The position numbers and the translations under genes were made by a program. From Histidinibacterium lentulum (lineage in GTDB: Bacteria > Pseudomonadota > Alphaproteobacteria > Rhodobacterales > Rhodobacteraceae), in NCBI RefSeq assembly GCF_003789055.1, contig NZ_ML119084.1, positions 62,001 through 126,000 of the forward strand: DNA of 64,000 nucleotides, written 5' to 3'. Positions within the stretch are counted from its first letter, which is position 1. The number at the start of each line of letters is the position of its first letter. The notes below the pieces were generated by a model, which was given only the letters and a program-made list of their open reading frames with translations, was not told where the DNA came from and made no database searches. Positions 28,801-36,699 of this stretch are shown in pieces.

Positions 28801-29800
28801 TGCGGCGCGCGCGGTCGCGTTCGATGACGGCAGGCTGGACGTGCGCGCTTCCGCCGGATCGGGCGGGTTGCCGACGGAGGGGCTGTTCCTCGACCTGCCG
28901 GTCCTGACCGGCGATGAGGTGCCTCACGCGCCGTGGTTCGCCGCGGTGGCGAAGCCCTGGGGCGGGCCGGTGGCGCTCTACGAGTCGACGGCCGATCACG
29001 GGTTCGCGCTGAACCTCGTGCAGGCGAGGGGGGCAGTGGCGGGGCTCACCGAGACGCCGCTCGTCGCCGCCCCGCCGGGGCGCTGGGACAGGGGACGGCC
29101 GCTCAGGGTGCGGATGCTTGGCGGCGTCCTGGCTTCGGTGACGGAGGCGGACCTGCTGGCGGGGGCGAACCTCGCGGCGGTCGGGGATGGCACGCCCGAC
29201 GGATGGGAAGTGATCCAGTTCGCCCGCGCCGAACTGGTCGCGCCCGGAATCTATGACCTGAGCCTGCGGCTTCGGGGCCAGGCGGGCAGCGACGGGGGGA
29301 TGCCCCCGGTCTGGCCCGCGGGGTCGATCTTCATCCGGCTCGACGGGCGGATCGGGCAGATGGCCCTGCCCGCCGCCGCGCGGGGTCTGGCGCGGCACCT
29401 GCGCTGGGGGCCTGCGGAACGGGCCCATGATCACCGCAGCTACCGCGGTGCGGTCCACGCGTTCCGCGGAAACGGGTTGCGGCCCTGGGCGGTCGCCCAC
29501 CTCCGGGCCTCGGTCGAGGGCGGCGATCTTGCCGCGCGCTGGACGCGGCGCACGCGGATCGGCGGCGACGGCTGGGACGGACCGGAGGTGCCGCTCGGCG
29601 AGGAGCGCGAGCTTTACCGCATCGAGCTGTCACAGGGCGGCACGCTGCTGCGGACGCTCGATCTGGACGGGCCGTCCTGTCTCTATACCGCGGCCCAGAG
29701 GTCGGCGGACGGAGGCGCAACAGGCCCGGTGACGCTTCGGGTGGCACAGGTCTCTGTCGTCTATGGCCCGGGGCCGGCGCGGGCCGTCACGGTCGGATGA
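25862..29800 (+). CDS. GTA g15, tail-tip megatron / host-specificity protein
   Basis: A 1312-residue tail-tip protein. The N-terminal 100 residues hold a Gly/Ala-rich, likely membrane-active segment (AAGMALGNAVGGSFLGLHAS). A TIM-barrel glycosidase-like domain follows (about 400-720), with Glu478 in CIGSEMREL and Glu658 in IWFTEFGCAAID as candidate catalytic residues. Then comes a phage-tail-like domain (about 730-1000), and the C-terminus has beta-rich receptor-proximal sequence. It closes the tail tip and should contact or digest the recipient envelope. A 1620-codon open frame on the opposite strand over this gene is a codon-bias shadow. Confidence 0.92.
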   Translation: MATIVLGAAGMALGNAVGGSFLGLHASVIGRAAGATLGRVIDARLMGQGSEPVETGRVDRFRLTGASEGAPVGRVHGRMRVPGQVIWASAFREEETRSGGGGGKGRAARPASPEVVEFSYSVSLAVALCEGEVTAVGRIWADGREVPAHTLNMRLYPGSEHQLPDPKIEAVEGAGLAPAYRGVAYVLFEDLALAPFGNRVPSFSFEVIRPGAPLALGADGYTRPDVARAVRAVALMPGSGEYALATEPVTQEAGWGETRLINVNTPDGRADAMVALDQLRAELPRSEAVSLIVSWFGDDLRADVCTLRPKVEHHDADGDLAWTCSGLSRGDAAPVPHAEGGPVYGGTPTDQSVVQMLRELKARGQHVTFYPFILMDQMPGNTLPDPYTGQAGQPHLPWRGRITTSLAWGRAGSPQETAAADAEVAAFMGTCAPGHFVQGEGTVGYAGPEEWSYRRFILHYAHLCAVAGGVDAFCIGSEMRELTTIRGQGGGYPAVAALRQLAAEVRAILTGAKIGYAADWSEYHGHQPEGTGDKHFHLDPLWADPAIDFIGIDNYMPLSDWRDGEDHADAVWGSIHNLAYLRANVAGGEGYDWYYASDADRAAQLRTPISDHLGEPWLWRYKDLPGWWSHYHHDRVNGQRAAVPTAWTPGMKPIWFTEFGCAAIDKGTNQPNKFLDPKSSESTIPHFSDGRRDELIQLQYVRAMMSYWENPANNPVSPFSGLRMLDMGRAHYWAWDARPWPAFPGRADVWSDGANWERGHWITGRTGLRPLSDVLREVARRSGLVGPLDTADAHGLVRGYALPDVTTGRAALQPLMLAHGVDAIERDGRLVFRSRNGTVAGEVGPDALALSDRQEEDVRRTRAAEAEVAGRVRLGFVSEGGDFEAASVEVGHPGDASRAVSRSDLPMALTRGEAEAIARRWLSESRAARDSVSFALPPSASGLGAGDVVALDDGEGRGLYRIDRAETGLERHVEATRVDGAARAVAFDDGRLDVRASAGSGGLPTEGLFLDLPVLTGDEVPHAPWFAAVAKPWGGPVALYESTADHGFALNLVQARGAVAGLTETPLVAAPPGRWDRGRPLRVRMLGGVLASVTEADLLAGANLAAVGDGTPDGWEVIQFARAELVAPGIYDLSLRLRGQAGSDGGMPPVWPAGSIFIRLDGRIGQMALPAAARGLARHLRWGPAERAHDHRSYRGAVHAFRGNGLRPWAVAHLRASVEGGDLAARWTRRTRIGGDGWDGPEVPLGEERELYRIELSQGGTLLRTLDLDGPSCLYTAAQRSADGGATGPVTLRVAQVSVVYGPGPARAVTVG

Positions 29801-29822
29801 CCCTCCAGGGCCCTTTTTTCTT
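29801..29822 (+). terminator. weak terminator of the GTA operon
   Basis: CCCT-CC-AGGG at 29801-29810, then CCC and six Ts (29814-29819), starting just after the g15 stop codon. The stem is short, so read-through into cysE is possible. Confidence 0.4.
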
Positions 29823-29871
29823 CCCAAGGCGCGCCTAGCTTCGGTAAGGAGCGCTGAAGGAGGGCCCCGCG

Positions 29872-30687
29872 ATGTTCGACCCCAAACCGAAAGTCAGCCC
29901 GCTCGACCCGGTCTGGGACCGGATCACCGAGGAAGCCACCCGCGCCGTCGCGGACGAACCGCTGATGGGCGGGCTGATCCATGCGACGATCCTGCACCAC
30001 GGCAGTTTCGACTGCGCCCTCGCGTACCGGCTGGCGATGAAGCTCGCCAGCCCCGAGATGTCCGAGCAGATCCTGCGCGAGATCGCGGACGAGGCCTATG
30101 ACGCCAAGCCCGATCTGACGGCGGCGGCGCGCGCCGACCTCGTCGCGGTCTACGAACGCGATCCCGCCTGCCACCGGTTCATGCAGCCGCTTCTCTATTT
30201 CAAGGGCTTTCAGGCGGTGCAGGCCTATCGCCTCGGCCACTGGCTCTATACCGAGGGGCGCACGGACCTGGCCTATTTCGTCCAGATGCGGGTGAGCGAG
30301 ATCTTCGGCGTGGACATCCACCCCGGCGCGCGGATCGGGCGGGGCATCATGATCGACCACGCCCATTCCATCGTGATCGGCGAGACGGCGGTGGTGGGCG
30401 ACAACGTCTCCATGCTGCATTCGGTGACGCTGGGCGGCACCGGCAAGGAGGACGACGACCGCCATCCCAAGATCGGCGATCACGTCCTGATCGGCGCGGG
30501 GGCGAAGGTGCTAGGCAACATCAGGGTCGGCGCCTGCAGCCGCATCGCCGCGGGCTCGGTCGTGCTGTCGGACGTGCCCCCCTGCAAGACCGTGGCGGGG
30601 GTTCCCGCGAAGATCGTGGGCGAGGCGGGCTGCACCCAGCCGTCGCTGTCGATGAACCAGATCCTGCAGACGACACCGAGGTCCTGA
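29872..30687 (+). CDS. cysE: serine O-acetyltransferase
   Basis: A 271-residue CysE, which makes O-acetylserine for cysteine synthesis. An N-terminal helical SAT domain (about 1-145, ILHHGSFDCALAYRLAMKLAS) precedes a left-handed beta-helix of hexapeptide repeats (about 150-240). Conserved segments are FGVDIHPGARIGRGIMIDHAH, TLGGTGKEDDDRHPKIGD and VAGVPAKIVG. The tail ending SMNQILQTTPRS resembles the C-terminal peptide that docks in cysteine synthase. Preceded by AAGGAGGG. cysE directly after g15 is also the R. capsulatus arrangement. Confidence 0.96.
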   Translation: MFDPKPKVSPLDPVWDRITEEATRAVADEPLMGGLIHATILHHGSFDCALAYRLAMKLASPEMSEQILREIADEAYDAKPDLTAAARADLVAVYERDPACHRFMQPLLYFKGFQAVQAYRLGHWLYTEGRTDLAYFVQMRVSEIFGVDIHPGARIGRGIMIDHAHSIVIGETAVVGDNVSMLHSVTLGGTGKEDDDRHPKIGDHVLIGAGAKVLGNIRVGACSRIAAGSVVLSDVPPCKTVAGVPAKIVGEAGCTQPSLSMNQILQTTPRS

Positions 30688-30736
30688 CCCCGCGGCGGCT
30701 CTCGCCTTGGGCGGAGGCCCGGGATAGTCGGAGCGG

Positions 30737-31738
30737 ATGTCCCTGCCACCTCTCTTCGCGCGCATGACGCCGCTCGGGTCCGGGGTCCTGCTGGCGGGCC
30801 TTATCGCCTTGGCCGCCTGGTTCGTCGCGGCGCATTACGGCGCGCCGGCCATGCTTCTGGCACTGCTGTTCGGGCTGGCCCTGAACTTCCTCGGCGAGGG
30901 GAGGTCGCGGACGGCGCCGGGTCTGGCCTTCGCGGGACGTCATGTGCTGCGGCTGGGCGTGGCCCTACTGGGCCTCCGGATCACGACGGACATGGTGGCT
31001 GCCCTGGGCGCGGGGACCCTGGTGCTGGTGGTGGGTGGCGTTCTGGCGACCCTCGGATTCGGGATGCTTCTCGCGCGGATCACCGGGATGCGTCAGCGGT
31101 TCGCGGTGCTCTCGGCGGGGGCGGTGGCGATCTGCGGGGCCTCGGCGGCCATGGCCATCGCCGCGGCGCTGCCGCAGGAGGGCCGGCACCGGCAGGAGCT
31201 TGCCTTCACCGTGGTGGGGGTCACGCTGCTGTCGACCGTGGCGATGGTGCTCTATCCGGTGCTGGCGCAGGCACTGGCCTTCGACGATCACACGGCGGGG
31301 GTCTATCTCGGGGCCACCATCCATGACGTGGCGCAGGTGGTGGGCGCCGGGTTCTCCGTCTCGCCCGAGGCGGGAGAGACGGCGACGCTGGTGAAGCTGA
31401 TCCGGGTGGCGATGCTGGCGCCGGTGGTGCTGGCGGTCGCTTCCATGACCCGCCGCATGGCGGCGACGGGGGCCGAACGCCCGCCGATCCTGCCGGGCTT
31501 CGTCCTGGCCTTCGTTGCGCTCGCGGCGCTCAACTCCTCGGGTCTGGTGCCGGCCCGGGTCTCCGATCTCGCCGGCGCGCTGTCCCGCGGCTGCCTGCTC
31601 ATGGCGATCGCGGCGGTGGGGGCCACGACGAGCCTGCGCGACGTCCTGCGGATCGGCCCGGCGGCCATGGGAATGCTTCTGGCGGAAACGCTCTTTCTCG
31701 CCGGGTTCATCGCCCTCGGTCTTGCGCTTCTCGGCTGA
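30737..31738 (+). CDS. YeiH-family putative sulfate/anion exporter
   Basis: A 333-residue membrane protein with about ten hydrophobic segments and the UPF0324/YeiH pattern: ALLFGLALNFLGEG, GRHVLRLGVALLGLRIT, AICGASAAMAIAAALPQ and YLGATIHDVAQVVGAG. The family is annotated as putative sulfate exporters on limited evidence. Its place 49 bp after cysE is consistent with a link to sulfur metabolism, but no transported substrate is shown. The last 32 nt overlap the GNAT reading frame from the other strand. Confidence 0.85.
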   Translation: MSLPPLFARMTPLGSGVLLAGLIALAAWFVAAHYGAPAMLLALLFGLALNFLGEGRSRTAPGLAFAGRHVLRLGVALLGLRITTDMVAALGAGTLVLVVGGVLATLGFGMLLARITGMRQRFAVLSAGAVAICGASAAMAIAAALPQEGRHRQELAFTVVGVTLLSTVAMVLYPVLAQALAFDDHTAGVYLGATIHDVAQVVGAGFSVSPEAGETATLVKLIRVAMLAPVVLAVASMTRRMAATGAERPPILPGFVLAFVALAALNSSGLVPARVSDLAGALSRGCLLMAIAAVGATTSLRDVLRIGPAAMGMLLAETLFLAGFIALGLALLG

Positions 31739-32480
31739 CCGGTCGCGCCTCGCCCCCCACTTTTCTGGCCTGAAATATCCCCCAGGGGGTCCGGGGGACG
31801 GGACGTCCCCCGGCGGGGGGGCGGGGCGGGGCCCGCGGCGCCCCCCAGGCCCCCCGCAGCCACGGGGGGTGGGGGGGGGGCCCCCGGGGGGGGCCCCGCG
31901 GGGCGCCCCCCCCCCCGGCGGCCCCCCCCGCCGGGGGGCGCTGCCCCCCGGACCCCCCGGAATATCTCCGGCCAGAAAAATGGGGGGGTGGGGCGATGAG
32001 CGGACCGGGCACCTTCGGGGACGCGTGGCCGGGTCCGGGGAGGCCCGGGCTTTCGAGGCGGATGTCGGGAAGCCGTTCCGCGTTGTCCGCGCCATCGGTG
32101 CGCGCGGTCTCGGTGAGGCCGTGGCGGCGGTAGAAGGCCAGTGCAGGCTCGTTGGCCTGAAAGCACCAGAGCGAGAGCGGCCCCCGGGCCTGAGCCTGCT
32201 GAAGCAGCGAAGAGCCCAGTCCGCAGCCGCGCGCGGGGGCGGCGACGTAGAGGCAGGAGAGCCACCGGTCGCGCAGGATGGAGAATCCCGCGACGGTGGC
32301 GTTCAGAAGCGCGACGGTGGCGCCGCCCGTCGCGACCTCGCCGCCGATGAAGCCGAGGTCCTCCTCGCGGGTATGGAGGCGCGGCATCCAGGGTGTCCCG
32401 TCGATCCAGTCCGAGAGGATCGCCGCGATGGCGGGGGCGTCGGCGGGGATGGCGGCGCGCAGGGCACGGGCGGCGGTCAC
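31707..32480 (-). CDS. GNAT-family acetyltransferase with repeat-encoded tail
   Basis: GTG start at 32480, overlapping the stop of the upstream GTPase gene (GTGA). Residues 1 to about 145 form a GNAT N-acetyltransferase domain: RAAIPADAPAIAAILSDWI, the acetyl-CoA loop APARGCGLGSSLLQQA, and ALAFYRRHGLTETARTDG. The expected end is near PDIRLESPG, but no stop codon occurs there. The frame runs on for about 110 residues through a GC-rich palindromic repeat (Gly/Pro/Arg only) and stops inside the end of the convergent transporter gene. The tail is probably an artefact of repeat insertion at the 3' end. Substrate unknown. Confidence 0.7.
   Translation of the reverse strand: MTAARALRAAIPADAPAIAAILSDWIDGTPWMPRLHTREEDLGFIGGEVATGGATVALLNATVAGFSILRDRWLSCLYVAAPARGCGLGSSLLQQAQARGPLSLWCFQANEPALAFYRRHGLTETARTDGADNAERLPDIRLESPGLPGPGHASPKVPGPLIAPPPHFSGRRYSGGSGGQRPPAGGAAGGGGAPRGPPRGPPPHPPWLRGAWGAPRAPPRPPAGGRPVPRTPWGIFQARKVGGEARPVSREAQDRGR
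31757..31985. repeat. GC-rich inverted repeat element, copy 1
   Basis: A long inverted repeat with arms TTTTCTGGCCTGAAATATCC (31761-31780) and GGAATATCTCCGGCCAGAAAA (31959-31979, read as the reverse complement with a few changes). The inside is almost only G and C, with long homopolymer runs. The same 20-nt arm recurs exactly at 41736-41755. It lies between convergent genes and could act as a bidirectional terminator. Confidence 0.8.
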
Positions 32481-33889
32481 AGCCGGTCCCCGATCAGGAA
32501 GTCCGCAGCGCGGTCGAGGCGGATGTGCGGCGGTCCCTCGCCGGGCTGCAGCGTCAGGCGCGCGGGGGCGAAGATCATGGCGCCGTAATCGGCGTCGAGC
32601 CAGCGCTCCGCCCCCTGACGGGCGGGCGAAAGCAGGTGGGACGGGTCGCCGGGCAGGTCCCCGGGATGGAAGGCGGCCTCGCGCCCGGTCGCAAGGAGGC
32701 GGCCGCGGACCACGCCCAGGGTGCGGCCCTCGTGCTGCATCTCCGTCTCGGTCGTGGTGCGGAGGGAGGCGATGGACATGGCCTTCGTCTTCGCGCCCGC
32801 GAAATCCGCACGGTCGCGGGCGTCGCGCAGGAGCGCCTCGGCGATGGCCGTGAGTTCGCCGTGCTGGGAATGGTGCAGGTGGTCGGCCTTGGTGGCGGCG
32901 AAGAGGATGCGCTCCACCCTGCGGCCGCCGAAGACGCGGTTGAGAAAGGAATTCCGTCCCGGCTGGAAGGCGCCGAGGATATCGGCGAGCGCCTGGCGCA
33001 TGTCCTCGACCGCGCGCGGCCCGCCGTGGATCGCGCCGAGCACGTCGACCAGCACCACCTGCCGGTCGATCCGCGCGAAATGGGAGCGGAAGAAGGGCCG
33101 CACCACGTTGCGCTTGTAACTCTCGTAGCGGCGCTCGAACTCGCGCCAGAGGGACCGGCGGCCGGGATTTGCGGGCTTCGTCAGGGGCGCGAAGGTCAGC
33201 ACGGGCGAGCCCGCCAGATCGCCGGGCAACAGGAACCGGCCGGGCGTGCAGTCGGACCAGCCTTCCGCGCGGGCCTCGGCCAGATAGGCGGTATAGGTCT
33301 GCGCCAGCGCCTTTGCCTCCACCTCGTCGAGATCGGCGGTGCCGTCGGCGGCGGCGAGCTGCGCCACCCGGTCCGCCGCGCCCCGGGCCTCGATCCGGCC
33401 GAGCGTGTCGGCCGACCAGGTGGCATAGTCCTTGTCCAGCAGGGCGAGGTCGAGAAGCCATTCGCCCGGGTAGTCGACGATATCGAGATGCACCGTCCGC
33501 GGCCCGGTGAGGCCGGCGAGAAGGCCCGTGGGCTGCACCCGGAGCGACAGGCGCAGTTCGGAGATGTGGCGCGTGCCCTCCGGCCAGCTGGGCTCGGGGG
33601 CGGTCAGCCGCGCGATATGGTCCTCGTAGTCGAAGCGCGGGATGGTGTCGTCGGGCTGGGGCTGCAGATAGGCGGTGCGGATCGCGCCCTGGGCCGCCGC
33701 GCGGAACTGCGGCATCCGCCCCCGGTCCATCAGGTTCGCCACCAGCGAGGTGATGAACACGGTCTTGCCCGCCCGGCTGAGACCGGTGACGCCGAGCCGG
33801 ATCACCGGGTCGGAAAAGGGCGCCGACGCAAGGCTTGCGGCGCGTTCCACCCCGCGGGTGATGCCGTCCGCGATCGCCGTGATGACCAA
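32477..33889 (-). CDS. YcjX-family GTP-binding protein
   Basis: About 470 residues (E. coli YcjX has 465). The P-loop is GVTGLSRAGKTVFITSLV; further motifs are HLDIVDYPGEWLLDL (switch-like DxxG), VVLVDVLGAIHGG and LFAATKADHLHH (NKxD-like). Members are cytoplasmic, stress-linked P-loop GTPases of poorly known role. The start is chosen as TTG at 33889 because AAGGGG lies just upstream and the length fits; ATG 33922 is the alternative. The stop overlaps the GNAT start, so the two are coupled. Confidence 0.88.
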   Translation of the reverse strand: MVITAIADGITRGVERAASLASAPFSDPVIRLGVTGLSRAGKTVFITSLVANLMDRGRMPQFRAAAQGAIRTAYLQPQPDDTIPRFDYEDHIARLTAPEPSWPEGTRHISELRLSLRVQPTGLLAGLTGPRTVHLDIVDYPGEWLLDLALLDKDYATWSADTLGRIEARGAADRVAQLAAADGTADLDEVEAKALAQTYTAYLAEARAEGWSDCTPGRFLLPGDLAGSPVLTFAPLTKPANPGRRSLWREFERRYESYKRNVVRPFFRSHFARIDRQVVLVDVLGAIHGGPRAVEDMRQALADILGAFQPGRNSFLNRVFGGRRVERILFAATKADHLHHSQHGELTAIAEALLRDARDRADFAGAKTKAMSIASLRTTTETEMQHEGRTLGVVRGRLLATGREAAFHPGDLPGDPSHLLSPARQGAERWLDADYGAMIFAPARLTLQPGEGPPHIRLDRAADFLIGDRL

Positions 33890-34003
33890 CTGCCTGCCCC
33901 TTACCTTTCGCGCCCCGAACATAGGGACGGCCCGCGCCGATGCAATCCGCGGCGCCGCCGGACGCCGGCGGCGGATATGCGCTGAGCCTTTGCCGTGGCC
34001 CCC

Positions 34004-35165
<1,162 letters not shown>

Positions 35166-35216
35166 TCTTTCCGCCCGCCCGCGCTATAGAGGGCCTCAAC
35201 CGGTGGAGATGGCGCC

Positions 35217-36164
35217 TTGGCCAGGGACCGACAACAGACCGACTACGCGGGCCCGCTCCGCCGGCTGCTGGTGGCGGTTCTGGTCCTTGCGCTCTTCGCC
35301 GTGTTCCTCGTCTGGCGGATCGACAGCCCGCGGGTCGAGAGGTTCCGCGCGGCGGTGATCGACACCGTGGTGCCGCCCATGGACTGGGCGATGGCGCCGG
35401 TGACGGGGCTCGTGAACCTCGCCAAGGATTTCCGCTCCTACCAGCGGCTGGCCGAGCAGAACGACGACCTGCGCCGCGAACTGCAGACCATGAAGGCCTG
35501 GCGCGAGGCCGCTCTCCAGCTCGAGCAGGAGAACGCCAAGCTGCGCGATCTCAACAACCTGCGGGTGGACCCTCAGCTGACCTGGGTCACCGGCGTGGTG
35601 CTGGCCGACTCGGGATCGCCCTTCCGGCAGTCGGTGCTGCTGAACGTGGGCGCGAGCGACGGGGTGCTCGACGGCTGGCCGGTGATGGACGGGATCGGCC
35701 TTGTGGGGCGCATCTCGGGCGTGGGACGCGAATCGAGCCGGGTGATCCTCCTCACCGACACGTCGAGCCGCATCCCCGTGACGATTCAGCCCTCGGGCCA
35801 GCGCGCCATCCTCGCGGGGGACAATTCGATGAACCCGCCGATCCTGTTCCTGGAGAACGACGACCTCGTGCGGCCCGGCGACCGCGTCGTCTCCTCGGGG
35901 GACGGCGGCGTCTTTCCCGCCGATCTGCTGGTCGGGCAGGTGGCGCTGGGGACCGACCGGCGCCTGCGGGTGCGGCTTGCCGCGGATTACGAGCGGCTGG
36001 AGTTCCTGCGCGTGATGCGCAGCCAGCCCGCCGAGCGGATCACCGATCCGGGCGCGCTGATCGCGCCGGTCGAGCCGCCGGTCTACGTCGACCCAGACAC
36101 CCTGCGCCCCGCCCCCCTGACCCGGCCGGAGGAGCTGGCCCGGACGGAGGGCGCCGATGGCTGA
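35217..36164 (+). CDS. mreC: rod shape-determining protein MreC
   Basis: A 315-residue bitopic protein with TTG start. It has a cytoplasmic N-terminus, one membrane helix (about 17-34, LLVAVLVLALFAVFLVW), a periplasmic coiled coil (about 68-110, LAEQNDDLRRELQTMKAW) and a beta domain with VTGVVLADSGSPFRQSVLLNVG and DGWPVMDGIGLVGRISGVG. It links MreB to PBP2 in the periplasm. A GGAG site precedes the TTG. It overlaps mreD by 8 nt. Confidence 0.95.
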   Translation: MARDRQQTDYAGPLRRLLVAVLVLALFAVFLVWRIDSPRVERFRAAVIDTVVPPMDWAMAPVTGLVNLAKDFRSYQRLAEQNDDLRRELQTMKAWREAALQLEQENAKLRDLNNLRVDPQLTWVTGVVLADSGSPFRQSVLLNVGASDGVLDGWPVMDGIGLVGRISGVGRESSRVILLTDTSSRIPVTIQPSGQRAILAGDNSMNPPILFLENDDLVRPGDRVVSSGDGGVFPADLLVGQVALGTDRRLRVRLAADYERLEFLRVMRSQPAERITDPGALIAPVEPPVYVDPDTLRPAPLTRPEELARTEGADG

Positions 36165-36699
36165 GCGCTCTCCCGCCGCGGAAATCCTGATCGGGCGGGC
36201 GGTCTTCGTCGCGGCCGTGGCGCTGACGGTGTTTGTCTCGCTCCTGCCGCTGGGCAGCCAGCCGCGCGGCTGGGCGCCGCCGGACCTGATCCTCGCCTTC
36301 ACCCTCGCCTGGGTGGCACGGCGGCCGGATTTCGTGCCCGTGGCGCTGATCGCGGCGGTCTTCCTGATGCTGGACCTTCTCTACCAGCGCCCGCCGGGGC
36401 TCTGGGCCGGGATTGTCGTGGTGGTGACCGAGATCCTGCGTCGTCGCTCCGGCGACCTGCGCGCGGTGCCGTTCAGCGTGGAATGGGCCACCGCGGCGCT
36501 CGCAATCGTGGCGATCTGCCTTGGCTACCGGGCCATGCTCGCGGTGGCCTTCGTGCCGGCGCCACCCCTGTCCCTGTCGATGATCGAAATGGTGCTGACC
36601 GTGCTCGTCTATCCCGTCGCCGCCTTCGTGTCCTGGATCGTCTTCGGCGTCCGCCGCCCCGCACCGGGCGAGGTCGACAGCCTGGGGCACCGGCTATGA
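36157..36699 (+). CDS. mreD: rod shape-determining protein MreD
   Basis: A 180-residue inner-membrane protein with five or six hydrophobic segments, such as AVFVAAVALTVFVSLLPLG and VPVALIAAVFLMLDLLYQRP. It retains the PPGLWAGIVVVVTEILRR segment typical of alphaproteobacterial MreD. It overlaps mreC by 8 nt and mrdA by 4 nt, in the standard elongasome order. Confidence 0.93.
   Translation: MAERSPAAEILIGRAVFVAAVALTVFVSLLPLGSQPRGWAPPDLILAFTLAWVARRPDFVPVALIAAVFLMLDLLYQRPPGLWAGIVVVVTEILRRRSGDLRAVPFSVEWATAALAIVAICLGYRAMLAVAFVPAPPLSLSMIEMVLTVLVYPVAAFVSWIVFGVRRPAPGEVDSLGHRL

Noticed and set aside
24638-29500. A 1620-codon open frame on the minus strand opposite g13-g15
   Set aside because: It is antisense to well-supported GTA genes. 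In such GC-rich DNA with G/C at third codon positions, the antisense frame rarely meets a stop. The translation is Arg/Pro/His-rich with no domain.
31790-31955. CRISPR array or tandem repeat in the GC-rich stretch
   Set aside because: There are only G/C homopolymer runs and one inverted repeat, with no regular repeat-spacer pattern.
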